Shown here piece by piece: positions 37,413 to 46,470 of a stretch of 64,000 nucleotides of DNA. Source of the stretch: Photobacterium atrarenae. GTDB taxonomy: Bacteria > Pseudomonadota > Gammaproteobacteria > Enterobacterales > Vibrionaceae. The notes beneath the pieces were generated by a model, which was given only the letters and a program-made list of their open reading frames with translations, did not search any database and was not told the DNA's origin. The stretch is from contig NZ_CP101509.1 of NCBI RefSeq assembly GCF_024380015.1, forward strand, positions 1,178,001 through 1,242,000. The letters are read 5' to 3'. Numbering within the stretch: the stretch's first letter is position 1; each line of letters begins with the position of its first letter. The position numbers and the translations under genes were made by a program.

Positions 37413-38801
37413 GTGAATTTAAAACCAACAATACTCGCGGTTGCGGTGAGTGTCGGTGGTGTGGTTGCGTCGTGGCCGGTTGCCGCGGCAGACACACCAT
37501 TGGCATCCGCAGCGGTGCAGCCCAGCACCTTAAACCAGCTGATTGCTTTGGCATTGAATAATGATGCCGGACGGAAACAATTTGATGCCCAAACCAACGC
37601 GTTGCGTCAGATGGCGTTTGCCAGTGCGACCGAAATGGACCCGAAACTGAAACTCGGCTTTGGTAACTTGCCCGTGGATAGTTTTCGGTTTGACGAAGAC
37701 CTGATGACCAACCTCTCGATAGGCCTGATGCAGCAGTTTGAGCGTGGCGAGACGTTACTGCTCAAGCAGAAACAGACCCACCAGAAGGCGGAGAGTGTTC
37801 AGTGGCAAACGGCCCTGCGGGAGCGGGAGGTGGTCAATCAAGTTACCCAGTTGTGGCTTGAGCTGGGTTATCAGCAGGCAGCAGCGCAGATCCTGTATGA
37901 AAACAAACGCCTGATGCAGGAAATGGAAAACTTTATTCAGACCAATTACTCGCTAGGGAAAAGCGAAGCGCAGGATTTGTTGCAGGCGCAGCTTCAGGTT
38001 AGCCGGCTGGATGATAAATTACAGGCCAATGCCCAGATGCAGCGCCGGATTCAGTCGCAATTGTCAGAGTGGCTGGGCGCGGCATGGCTTGCCCGGCCCG
38101 GAGCGCTGAAAGCCAGCAACCAGCTGGATTGGCATGCACTCGAACAGCGGCTGCTGCAAACGTCCGGCACGGCGCACTATCCGTTGCTGCGCGCGCACCC
38201 GAGCGTGCAGATTGCCGACACGGCGATTGCGGTCAACCGGACGCAGGTTGATCTGGCCGAACAAGCCTATGCGCCGCAGTTCGGGGTTGAGGTGATGTAC
38301 GCCTATCGGCAGGCTGACAATATGCGCGGCGAGCCGGCTTCGGATTTGCTCAGTGCTTACTTAACCCTGGATATTCCGCTGTTTACCGACAACCGCCAAG
38401 ACCGGACCCGCGCTGCAGCGCAGTATCAGGTCGGGGCGGCGCAATCGAATAAAGATCTCCTGTTGGCGCAGATGAATGCCAAGGTCAACGCCCTGCTGAC
38501 GGATAAAAGCAACCTGGAGCAGCGTCTTGCGCGCTATCAAAACACACTCCTGGCACAGGCGAAAGCGCGGACCCAGGCGGTTGAACGTGGCTATCAGAAT
38601 AACACGGCCCAGTTTAACGATGTGATCACGGCTGCCAGCGATGAACTGGCACTGGCGCTTGAGCAGGCACGTTTGACAACGGATCTGAACCTCGTCAGTA
38701 GCAACCTGGCCTTTTTCCTCGGTGGTGACCGAGCCACTGCCACACAGACCTCACCCCATCTATTTGACCGCCAGTCCATGATCGCAGGAGGGACACCATG
38801 A
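37413..38801 (+). CDS. cusC: CusC-like outer-membrane efflux protein
   Basis: TolC-family outer-membrane channel of 462 residues with a signal peptide (ILAVAVSVGGVVASWPVAAA). The alpha-helical barrel repeats show as long heptad-like stretches (LWLELGYQQAAAQILYENKRLMQEM; RVELSEQ-like NRTQVDLAEQAY). The start is GTG 37413, with only a weak ribosome-binding site, so coupling to upstream translation is possible. The stop overlaps the start of the adaptor gene by four bases. It forms a tripartite Cus-type pump with the next two genes. Confidence 0.88.
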   Translation: MNLKPTILAVAVSVGGVVASWPVAAADTPLASAAVQPSTLNQLIALALNNDAGRKQFDAQTNALRQMAFASATEMDPKLKLGFGNLPVDSFRFDEDLMTNLSIGLMQQFERGETLLLKQKQTHQKAESVQWQTALREREVVNQVTQLWLELGYQQAAAQILYENKRLMQEMENFIQTNYSLGKSEAQDLLQAQLQVSRLDDKLQANAQMQRRIQSQLSEWLGAAWLARPGALKASNQLDWHALEQRLLQTSGTAHYPLLRAHPSVQIADTAIAVNRTQVDLAEQAYAPQFGVEVMYAYRQADNMRGEPASDLLSAYLTLDIPLFTDNRQDRTRAAAQYQVGAAQSNKDLLLAQMNAKVNALLTDKSNLEQRLARYQNTLLAQAKARTQAVERGYQNNTAQFNDVITAASDELALALEQARLTTDLNLVSSNLAFFLGGDRATATQTSPHLFDRQSMIAGGTP

Positions 38802-40516
38802 ACACTGTCACCACGACCACACTGGCGTTGCTGATCGGCGCTGTGTTGGGAGTTGCCGGCACGCAATTGCTGTGGAAAAACCCATCCGTCACGTCGTCTG
38901 AATCATCGGGAAGCACAGCAAGTTCGGTAAGCAATGAGCCGCTGTACTGGGTTGCGCCGATGGATCCGAACTATAAACGTGACAAACCCGGGAAATCGCC
39001 GATGGGGATGGATTTGATCCCGGTCTATGCCGACGATGTGGCGGGGAGCAGCACCAAACCGGGTACGGTAAAGATTGATCCGGCGGTGGAAAACAATCTC
39101 GGGGTGAAAACGGCCCCGGTTGAACTGGGAAAGCTGTCGCCCCGTATCTCGACTGTCGGGTATATCGCTTTTGATGAGAGCCGTCTGTGGCAAACCAATG
39201 TTCGGGTCAGCGGTTGGGTCGAGAAACTGATGATCAACGCGATCGGCGAGCAGGTCCGCCAAGGCGATGTGCTGTTTACCCTCTATTCGCCGGATCTGGT
39301 CAAAGCGCAGGAAGAATTGCTCAATGCTTCCTGGACCGGCCGAACGGCGCTGGTCAAAGGGGCGCAGGAGCGGCTGGTCTCCCTCGGTGTTGACCGGGCC
39401 CAGATCCAGCAGGTGCTCAGGCGCGGCAGAGCGGCGCAAACCATTCAGATCAAGGCACCGGCCGATGGCGTGATTGCCAGTCTGAATGTTCGCGAAGGGG
39501 CATATCTGTCTCCGGCACAGGCGGTGATCAGTGCCGGTCCGCTGCATGAGGTTTGGGTCGATGCCGAAGTCTTCGAGCGACAGGGCCATTGGATCAAGGC
39601 CGGCAGTCGCGCATCGATGACTCTGGATGCGTTGCCGGGACGCGCCTGGGAAGGAGCGGTGGACTATGTCTATCCCATTCTGGATCCGAAAACCCGGACC
39701 CTGCGGATGCGGCTCAAATTTTCCAACCCGAAGGGTGAGCTCAAGCCCAATATGTTTGCCAATATCACCTTGCAACCGGTGACGGCAGAGTCGGTGCTGA
39801 CCATCCCGAAATCAGCGGTGATCCGCTCCGGGGGCATGAGCCGGGTGGTGCTGGCGGAAGGCGAAGGCAACTATCGCTCAGCCCGGATTAAAGTCGGCCG
39901 GGAGGCGGATGACAAAATTGAGGTGCTGCAAGGACTGACCGAGGCTGATCGGGTCGTCACTTCTGCCCACTTCATGCTGGATTCTGAGTCGAGCCAGAGC
40001 GCGGACTTGTCTCGCATCAATGGTGTGGAAGCGGTTGCGGAAACGGTCCGGGCCAAAGGTGAAGTCACTGCGGTGATGGCCGAGCACCGAATGCTGACGA
40101 TTCGCCACCAGCCCGTGCCGGAATGGGACTGGCCGGGGATGACGATGGATTTTACCGTCAACGCTGAGCTGGATATGTCGATCGCGCAGCCCGGGCAGCC
40201 CATTGAGTTTGAAATCCGCAAAACAGAGGATGGTCAATACGAAGTGGTTGACTTCAAAGTGGATGAACATGCACCGCCCGCCGAAGCCTGGATCCGTGGT
40301 GAGATCACCATGTTGATGGCTGATTTCGGGATGGTGACGGTGAAGCACGAGCCGGTTGATGTCTGGCAATGGGATGCCGGCGAGATCAATTTCTCGGTCG
40401 GGGAAGATATTGACTTAAGCGGCCTGGCGGAAGGGGATTTAGTGCGTCTCCTGGTGCGCCAGCAGGGCGGTGAATATGCGTTGCAATCGCTTGAAAAAGC
40501 AGGAGAGCAGCCATGA
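38798..40516 (+). CDS. cusB: CusB-like membrane-fusion protein with two fused CusF-like domains
   Basis: Periplasmic adaptor of 572 residues. After an N-terminal membrane segment comes a short heavy-metal-binding motif (YWVAPMDPNYKRDKPGKSPMGMDLIPVY), then the barrel-sandwich and beta-barrel of HlyD/CusB adaptors. The C-terminus has two extra domains of about 80 residues each that resemble the periplasmic copper chaperone CusF. The first (about 413-490) keeps the ligands in TIRHQPVPEWDWPGMTMDF. The second (about 495-572) keeps the His and Trp (KHEPVDVWQWDAGEINF) but has lost both Met ligands. Translation is coupled to both neighbours by ATGA overlaps. Confidence 0.92.
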   Translation: MNTVTTTTLALLIGAVLGVAGTQLLWKNPSVTSSESSGSTASSVSNEPLYWVAPMDPNYKRDKPGKSPMGMDLIPVYADDVAGSSTKPGTVKIDPAVENNLGVKTAPVELGKLSPRISTVGYIAFDESRLWQTNVRVSGWVEKLMINAIGEQVRQGDVLFTLYSPDLVKAQEELLNASWTGRTALVKGAQERLVSLGVDRAQIQQVLRRGRAAQTIQIKAPADGVIASLNVREGAYLSPAQAVISAGPLHEVWVDAEVFERQGHWIKAGSRASMTLDALPGRAWEGAVDYVYPILDPKTRTLRMRLKFSNPKGELKPNMFANITLQPVTAESVLTIPKSAVIRSGGMSRVVLAEGEGNYRSARIKVGREADDKIEVLQGLTEADRVVTSAHFMLDSESSQSADLSRINGVEAVAETVRAKGEVTAVMAEHRMLTIRHQPVPEWDWPGMTMDFTVNAELDMSIAQPGQPIEFEIRKTEDGQYEVVDFKVDEHAPPAEAWIRGEITMLMADFGMVTVKHEPVDVWQWDAGEINFSVGEDIDLSGLAEGDLVRLLVRQQGGEYALQSLEKAGEQP

Positions 40517-43500
40517 TTGGAGCCATCATTCGCTGGTCGATTGCCAACCGTTTTCTGGTCTTGATAGCCACTTTGTTTCTGACTTTGGGTGGCTTGTACA
40601 GCGTGAAAAATACCCCGGTTGATGCCCTGCCGGACCTGTCTGACGTGCAGGTGATCATCAAAACCAGCTATCCGGGTCAGGCGCCGCAGGTGGTTGAGGA
40701 TCAGGTGACTTATCCGCTGACCACCGCCATGCTGGCGGTACCGGGTGCTGAAACCGTGCGCGGTTACTCGTTCTTCGGCGACTCCTATGTCTACATCATT
40801 TTTAATGATGATACCGATATGTACTGGGCTCGCTCGCGGGTGCTGGAGTATCTGAGCCAGGTCGCGTCCAAGCTACCGCCCAATGCCAAGCCGACGCTGG
40901 GCCCGGATGCCACCGGCGTAGGTTGGATTTACAGTTATATTTTGCAGGATAAAACCGGGCAGCATGATCTCGCTGAGCTGCGAAGCTTGCAGGACTGGTT
41001 CCTCAAGTATGAGTTGCAGACGGTGGAGGGGGTGTCGGAAGTGGCGACCGTCGGCGGGATGGTCAAGCAGTACCAGGTGCAGATCGACCCGGCCAAGCTG
41101 CGTGCGTATAACCTGACGTTGCAGCAGATCAACAAGGCGATTGAGGACGGTAACCGGGAAACCGGCGCATCAGTCATCGAAGTTGCTGAAGCCGAGCATA
41201 TGGTGCGCACCACCGGTTACCTGTCGGGAATTGATGACATTGCTTCTTTGCCGTTGAAGGTGACGGAAAAAGGCACGCCACTGCTACTGGGCGATATTGC
41301 AGAGATCAATCTGGGGCCGCAGATGCGTCGCGGGATCTCCGAGTTTAACGGCGAAGGGGAAGCGGTCGGCGGCGTGATTGTGATGCGTTTCGGTGAAAAT
41401 GCCAGTGCAGTGATCGACAACGTCAAAATTAAGCTGGCGGCGCTGCAACAGAGCCTGCCGGAGGGAGTGGAAGTCGTGGCGACCTATGATCGCTCAACTC
41501 TGATCAACGCTGCGGTCGAGAACCTGTGGCACAAGCTGGCGGAAGAGTTCATCGTGGTGGCGATTGTCTGTGCTCTGTTCTTGTTCCACTTGCGCTCCTC
41601 GCTGATCATCGCCCTGAGTTTGCCGGTGGGGATTCTGGCGGCCTTTATGGTGATGCACTGGCAGGGGATCAACGCCAACATTATGTCTCTCGGCGGGATT
41701 GCGATTGCCATCGGAGCCATGGTGGATGGGGCGATCGTGATGATCGAGAACGTGCACAAGCATATTGAACGCACACCGCTGACCGATGCGAATCGCTGGC
41801 AGGTAATTGGCCGGGCCGCCGAAGAAGTCGGCGCGCCATTGTTTTTCTCTCTGCTGATCATCACCCTCAGCTTTGTGCCGGTGTTTGCCCTGCAAGGGCA
41901 GGAAGGCAAGATGTTCTCGCCGCTGGCTTTTACTAAAACCTACGCCATGGCGGCTTCGGCCGGTCTCGCAATCACCCTGGTGCCGGTGCTGATGGGGTAT
42001 TTCATTCGTGGCAAAGTATTGTCCGAGCATAAAAACCCGATCAACCGGGGGCTGGTGGCCTTGTACCGCCCGCTGCTCAATCTCAGTCTGGCTTACCCGA
42101 AATCGATGATCGTGCTGGCACTGGCCTTGATGGGATCGGCCTATTACCCGATCAGCAAAGTAGGCAGCGAGTTTATCCCGCCGTTGGATGAAGGCGACCT
42201 GATGTACATGCCGACCACCTATCCGGGGATCTCGATCGGCAAGGCGCGTGAGCTGCTGCAACAAACCAACAAGCTGATCAAAACGGTGCCGGAAGTGGCG
42301 ACGGTGTGGGGCAAAATCGGTCGCGCGGAAACGGCAACCGATCCGGCGCCGCTGACTATGATTGAAACCGTGATCCAACTCAAACCCCGTGATCAGTGGC
42401 GTGAAGGGGTGACGACGGCGTCGCTGCGCCAGACCTTAGATGAACTGGTGCAGTTCCCGGGGCTGACCAATGCCTGGGTGATGCCGATCAAAACCCGGAT
42501 CGACATGCTGGCTACTGGGATCAAAACGCCGATTGGGATCAAAATCGCCGGACCGGATCTGGCGGTGATTGAGAAAATCGGAGCCGATCTGGAGCCGATC
42601 CTCAACCAAATTCTGGGAACCGCCTCGGTGTATGCCGAGCGGGTGGCCGGTGGGCGTTACGTGACCATCGATATTCTCCGTCGTCAGGCAGCACGGTATG
42701 GGTTGTCGATTAAAGAGGTTCAACAGGTCATTTCGACCGCGGTCGGCGGGATGAATGTCGGGGAAACCATCGAGGGGCTGGAGCGTTATCCCATCAACGT
42801 GCGCTATCCGCAGGATTACCGCGATTCGGTGGTGAAGTTGCAGAACCTGCCGCTGGTAACACCGAATGGTGCCCGGATTGCGCTGGCTGATGTCGCCGAG
42901 ATCCGCTACGAGGACGGACCACCGATGATCAAAACCGAAAATGCGCGGCCCAATGGCTGGGTGTTTGTCGATATTGAAGGGCGCGACCTCGGCTCCTACG
43001 TCGTGGAAGCGCGTCAGGCCGTGACGGAGCAACTGAATTTACCGCCGGGCTACTCGCTGGCCTGGTCCGGTCAGTATGAATACATGGAGCGGGCTAAGGC
43101 GCGGTTGAGTGTTGTCACCCCAATCACCTTGGTGATTATCATGCTGCTGCTTTATTTCAGTTTCCGCCGGGTCGGCGAGGTGTTGATCATCATGGCAACC
43201 CTGCCGCTGGCGATGGTCGGCGGCCTGTGGCTGATGCACGGGCTGGGCTACAACTTCTCCATTGCCGTCGGGGTCGGCTTCATTGCCCTGGCCGGGGTGG
43301 CGGTGGAGATCGGCGTCATCATGCTGGTGTATCTCAACCAGGCCTGGTCTGCGCACAAGGCGGAGCGTGAACGCCATGGTCAGCCGCTGGAGAAGCAGGA
43401 TTTAATCAATGCCATTCGTGAAGGGGCCGGGCTGCGGGTGCGACCGGTCATGATGACGGTCAGCACCGTGATTATCGGCTTGATCCCCATTATGTACGGC

Positions 43501-43638
43501 GCCGGCACCGGCTCAGAAGTGATGCAGCGCATCGCTGCGCCGATGATCGGCGGCATGGCTTCGGCGCTGCTGCTGACCCTGCTGGTGCTGCCGGCAGTCT
43601 TTAAGCTCTGGAAAAGCCGGGAAATCGTAACACCCTAA
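40513..43638 (+). CDS. cusA: CusA-like heavy-metal RND efflux pump
   Basis: Inner-membrane proton-driven RND transporter of 1041 residues (HME group) that exports Cu(I), and perhaps Ag(I), through CusB and CusC. Twelve membrane segments with two large periplasmic loops are visible. The charged segment GAMVDGAIVMIENVHKHIE is the HME signature, and MPTTYPGISIGKARELLQ is in the porter domain. The start overlaps the cusB stop. An 8-bp repeat tract begins right after the stop codon. Confidence 0.95.
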   Translation: MIGAIIRWSIANRFLVLIATLFLTLGGLYSVKNTPVDALPDLSDVQVIIKTSYPGQAPQVVEDQVTYPLTTAMLAVPGAETVRGYSFFGDSYVYIIFNDDTDMYWARSRVLEYLSQVASKLPPNAKPTLGPDATGVGWIYSYILQDKTGQHDLAELRSLQDWFLKYELQTVEGVSEVATVGGMVKQYQVQIDPAKLRAYNLTLQQINKAIEDGNRETGASVIEVAEAEHMVRTTGYLSGIDDIASLPLKVTEKGTPLLLGDIAEINLGPQMRRGISEFNGEGEAVGGVIVMRFGENASAVIDNVKIKLAALQQSLPEGVEVVATYDRSTLINAAVENLWHKLAEEFIVVAIVCALFLFHLRSSLIIALSLPVGILAAFMVMHWQGINANIMSLGGIAIAIGAMVDGAIVMIENVHKHIERTPLTDANRWQVIGRAAEEVGAPLFFSLLIITLSFVPVFALQGQEGKMFSPLAFTKTYAMAASAGLAITLVPVLMGYFIRGKVLSEHKNPINRGLVALYRPLLNLSLAYPKSMIVLALALMGSAYYPISKVGSEFIPPLDEGDLMYMPTTYPGISIGKARELLQQTNKLIKTVPEVATVWGKIGRAETATDPAPLTMIETVIQLKPRDQWREGVTTASLRQTLDELVQFPGLTNAWVMPIKTRIDMLATGIKTPIGIKIAGPDLAVIEKIGADLEPILNQILGTASVYAERVAGGRYVTIDILRRQAARYGLSIKEVQQVISTAVGGMNVGETIEGLERYPINVRYPQDYRDSVVKLQNLPLVTPNGARIALADVAEIRYEDGPPMIKTENARPNGWVFVDIEGRDLGSYVVEARQAVTEQLNLPPGYSLAWSGQYEYMERAKARLSVVTPITLVIIMLLLYFSFRRVGEVLIIMATLPLAMVGGLWLMHGLGYNFSIAVGVGFIALAGVAVEIGVIMLVYLNQAWSAHKAERERHGQPLEKQDLINAIREGAGLRVRPVMMTVSTVIIGLIPIMYGAGTGSEVMQRIAAPMIGGMASALLLTLLVLPAVFKLWKSREIVTP

Positions 43639-43712
43639 TACCTAAACACCTAAACACCTAAACACCTAAACACCTAAACACCTAAACACCTAAACACCTA
43701 AACACCAGAACA
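43633..43712. repeat. Octanucleotide tandem repeat, about eight perfect copies of CCTAAACA
   Basis: From 43641 to 43704 the 8-base unit CCTAAACA repeats eight times without error. It is flanked by one degenerate copy on each side (CCCTAATA at 43633, overlapping the end of cusA, and CCAGAACA at 43705). The tract lies between cusA and the cupredoxin gene, about 50 bp before the latter's ribosome-binding site. Such tracts change length by slipped-strand mispairing. Confidence 0.95.
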
Positions 43713-43763
43713 ACTTGGCCCCTGAGATTGCAGGGGCCGATATTGAATCACGGAGAAATGATG

Positions 43764-44315
43764 ATGAAACAGACACTGATTGCAATGACACTGGCCCTGA
43801 TGACACCAACGGCGCTGGCGGATGCCGGCCACGGTCATGGGGCGCAGGGTGGGATGAAGATGGGCCACAGCTCAATGGGCCATGCTTCTATGGATCACGC
43901 TTCTATGGATCACAGTAACATGATGAGCATGGCAGGGATGTCGGATGTCGGGATGCCTGCAATGGGGGCCAAGCCGGACAAAGTGGTCCATGTGATTTTA
44001 TCCGATGATATGAAAATTACCTTCAAGAAAAATATGACCATTGCACCCGATGATGTGGTGCAGTTCGTGGTGATGAATACCGGCAAGATTGATCATGAGT
44101 TCTCCATTGGCTCGGCGAAGGAGCAACTGGCGCACCGGAAAATGATGCGGGAGATGACCGGTGGCCATATGCACGACAGCGGCAGTACGGTCACGGTTCA
44201 GCCGGGCAAGGCCAAACAGCTGTTATGGCACTTCCATGGTGATAAGCAGGTTGAATTTGCTTGTAATATTCCGGGCCATGCCGAAGCCGGGATGGTGAAA
44301 AAACTCACGCTGTAA
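43764..44315 (+). CDS. Exported cupredoxin with Met/His-rich leader
   Basis: Periplasmic copper protein of about 183 residues. A signal peptide (MKQTLIAMTLALMTPTALA) is followed by a Met/His-rich stretch with small repeats (MGHASMDHASMDHSNMM), then a cupredoxin domain whose type-1 site ligands are visible: His in KIDHEFSIG, then Cys, His and Met in FACNIPGHAEAGM. Three ATGs stand in tandem at 43758, 43761 and 43764; GGAG at 43752-43755 favours the third. It lies downstream of cusA, past the repeat tract, and probably binds or carries copper in the periplasm. Confidence 0.9.
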   Translation: MKQTLIAMTLALMTPTALADAGHGHGAQGGMKMGHSSMGHASMDHASMDHSNMMSMAGMSDVGMPAMGAKPDKVVHVILSDDMKITFKKNMTIAPDDVVQFVVMNTGKIDHEFSIGSAKEQLAHRKMMREMTGGHMHDSGSTVTVQPGKAKQLLWHFHGDKQVEFACNIPGHAEAGMVKKLTL

Positions 44316-44334
44316 TGTTGGTCATTGAGTGAGT

Positions 44335-44362
44335 AAAGTCTCCCCGCCATGGGGGAGGCTTT
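44335..44362 (+). terminator. Rho-independent terminator of the copper cluster
   Basis: Stem CTCCCC/GGGGAG extended by AAAG/CTTT (44335-44361), followed by TTTATTT on the plus strand. It ends transcription after the cupredoxin gene. Confidence 0.85.
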
Positions 44363-44426
44363 ATTTGAAGTGTTCGTGGGGGCGGGAGCAGGTGCCGGAT
44401 TTTAGACCCAGTTTCTGGGTTCAGAC

Positions 44427-45110
44427 TCAGGCATGCCCCAGCAGGCGGAAGTTCCAGTTTTCCAGTTCATTGGTTTCCAGACGCTTGTCGAGGGTGCGGG
44501 TCCAGCTTTGCGACAGTTTTGACTGGGCTTTGAGGCGCAACAGCGCATCGCGATTGAGCGGATCGCCGAAATAGATATCGCATACCTCGCGCAGCGTCAT
44601 GGTATTGGGTTCGCGTGCAATCAGTTTGAGGGGATCACTGACACTGACGTAGCCCGGTTGGATCACCCGATATAGCCAGCCACAACGGCTGATATCCTGC
44701 ATATCGACTGAGAACTTCTCGATATTCCAGCGTTGATTGAGCTTAAAGCATGGCGAACGAGGCTGGCTCACTTCGATGATGGCCTCCCCCCACTGGTAGC
44801 GATCGCCCAGGCACACCGTGTCTTCGGTCATGCCTTCGGTACTGAGGTTTTCGCCCATTCCCGGTGCCTGCCAGTTTTTCTCGATGCCGTATTTTTCGCG
44901 CCAGTAGGCATAGTGTTCCGCCGGGTACTGGTGCAACGCCCGCTCGGTACCACCGTGAAAACGTTTCTCGGCACATTCATCCCCCGCCAAGCCGGTTTCC
45001 GACAGGTAAATGCGCTCGGTGGTCGGCATCTTGTCGATTGCGGTGTCCATGCCGTAGCGATGGGCGACTTTGCCACGAAAAACTGCGTTCAAAAAGGTCA
45101 CTGGTTCCAT
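44427..45110 (-). CDS. MOSC-domain protein, YiiM-like
   Basis: Protein of 227 residues with a MOSC domain, the molybdenum-cofactor sulfurase C-terminal fold. Typical blocks are GLAGDECAEKRFHGGTERALHQYP, GMGENLSTEGMTEDTVCLGDRYQWGEAIIEVSQPRSPC (with the conserved Cys) and a C-terminal three-helix part. The family includes the molybdoenzyme YiiM, which reduces N-hydroxylated compounds such as 6-hydroxylaminopurine. GGAGG stands upstream of ATG 45110. Single gene. Confidence 0.88.
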   Translation of the reverse strand: MEPVTFLNAVFRGKVAHRYGMDTAIDKMPTTERIYLSETGLAGDECAEKRFHGGTERALHQYPAEHYAYWREKYGIEKNWQAPGMGENLSTEGMTEDTVCLGDRYQWGEAIIEVSQPRSPCFKLNQRWNIEKFSVDMQDISRCGWLYRVIQPGYVSVSDPLKLIAREPNTMTLREVCDIYFGDPLNRDALLRLKAQSKLSQSWTRTLDKRLETNELENWNFRLLGHA

Positions 45111-45355
45111 GAATGCCTTACCTCCGGATGATGAGCGATGCCTCTAGCCCGTATTGAGCATGATATGCGCTTGATTGAGTTCGGGTATCTTAAAGCCTGA
45201 CTTGTGAAGGTCAAATGCTTCATCGGACAGATGATCGGCCCAGATGGTCAATTCAACGGACAGGGGATTATACCGAAGGTCGAAAGAAGGTGAGTGCTTG
45301 ACGCGGGTATATATTTCACGCAGTCTGACTTAAATTCTCTCAAAATGAGTTGCTT

Positions 45356-46153
45356 ATGACCTTGTTGTTGACCGATGAACAGTGCCGGGCGCTGGAGAAA
45401 GCACTAGCATACCAGCGTTTACAAGCTGATTTGAACCTGGCCCCTGATTTTCCGCATTTCGCCGGGAAAACATATCCGCTCGGGCGATGTAAAGAAATCA
45501 GGGATAAGGTGTTCGATCTCTGGTGTGAAGCGCTGAAAACACCGTATGAGCCGGCCTTCCAACCTATTCGGGGCTACTTGCAACAAGGGGGGGCGCTGAC
45601 CAAAGTGTGGGGATCACTACGTGACGATTATTTTCAGAATGCCATTGTGGCGGGTGACTGGTACATCGATGTGGCTAATGACACGGTGAATCCGAATAAG
45701 CCTCGGGTCGAGATCTGCCCGCTGGCGACGTCCGGATTTCGGCCAATTACCAGCTTTGAGCAGTTTATCGCGATCGCGCGCACTTACTGGGAGGTGGAGA
45801 TCTACCGCAATGATGTGCTCCCGGCGCTTGCGCCTTTTTTGCCGCTGTTGTGTGTGAATGCTCAAGGTGCGTCCTGGCTGGCAGCGGCCAATGACGACAT
45901 GTTTGCCCTCGCAACACAAAGTGGCTTTGAGCTGTCTGAGCGGGTGCTGCGGGAGCTGCCGCCGGTGCCGGAACACTTGATGCGTCGCTGGCACCAGAAG
46001 CTGGCTGGGTTAGGCGTTGACTCCCCTTTTTACGCTTATCCGGGGGATCCTGTGACCTATTGTCAGCAATATCGAGAATCGGGTAAACACCACTCGGTTG
46101 TGTTTCGGGATCAGGCGGTGCGCGCCTTTATGCCGCTTGCAAACGGGGGCTAG
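45356..46153 (+). CDS. Protein of unknown function
   Basis: A 265-residue protein with normal coding character that I do not recognise. The open frame begins with TTG 45350, but ATG 45356 is the more likely start. There is no signal peptide or membrane segment, so it is probably cytoplasmic. Visible features are a helical N-terminus (LTDEQCRALEKALAYQRLQADLNL), several aromatic-rich stretches (DDYFQNAIVAGDWYIDVANDTVNPNKPRVEI) and a C-terminal VVFRDQAVRAFMPL. Neighbours give no hint about its role. Confidence 0.8.
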   Translation: MTLLLTDEQCRALEKALAYQRLQADLNLAPDFPHFAGKTYPLGRCKEIRDKVFDLWCEALKTPYEPAFQPIRGYLQQGGALTKVWGSLRDDYFQNAIVAGDWYIDVANDTVNPNKPRVEICPLATSGFRPITSFEQFIAIARTYWEVEIYRNDVLPALAPFLPLLCVNAQGASWLAAANDDMFALATQSGFELSERVLRELPPVPEHLMRRWHQKLAGLGVDSPFYAYPGDPVTYCQQYRESGKHHSVVFRDQAVRAFMPLANGG

Positions 46154-46280
46154 CATTGCAGAGAGCGATAGGGTGCCTTTGTGTTGTTACTCGATGATCT
46201 GGAGCGTCGCATACTATCAGCCATATTCGTTGGATCTGACGGATGTCGCTGAATGTCATCAAAAAATCATAAAATAGATC

Positions 46281-46309
46281 TTGATCACACTTTAGGCCTG
46301 ATTTATATT
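46281..46309 (+). promoter_or_regulatory. Sigma-70-type promoter before a small ORF
   Basis: TTGATC (46281-46286) and TATATT (46304-46309) with a 17-bp spacer, about 60 bp upstream of the small ORF at 46369. Confidence 0.55.
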
Positions 46310-46368
46310 CTCATTGTAAATTAATTACGAAATTTATTTTCACATAGTATCTCGATGATCAGGAGTTG

Positions 46369-46470
46369 ATGATGAAACAACTACGCCACTTCCTCTCTCT
46401 GTTTTCTAACCAGATGGATTATGATCGCCGCCAGTTCGCGATTCAGGCTAACCGCTCACTACAAGGCTGA
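46369..46470 (+). CDS. Possible small protein of 33 residues
   Basis: ATGATG at 46369 follows AGGAG (46361-46365) and encodes 33 residues (MMKQLRHFLSLFSNQ at the start, basic and amphipathic). A good sigma-70 promoter is upstream and a long hairpin downstream, so a short transcript with a short message is credible. It may be a small protein or a leader. No family is recognised. Confidence 0.4.
   Translation: MMKQLRHFLSLFSNQMDYDRRQFAIQANRSLQG

Noticed and set aside
43633..43712. CRISPR-like array
   Set aside because: The 8-bp units are directly adjacent with no spacers, so it is a simple tandem repeat.
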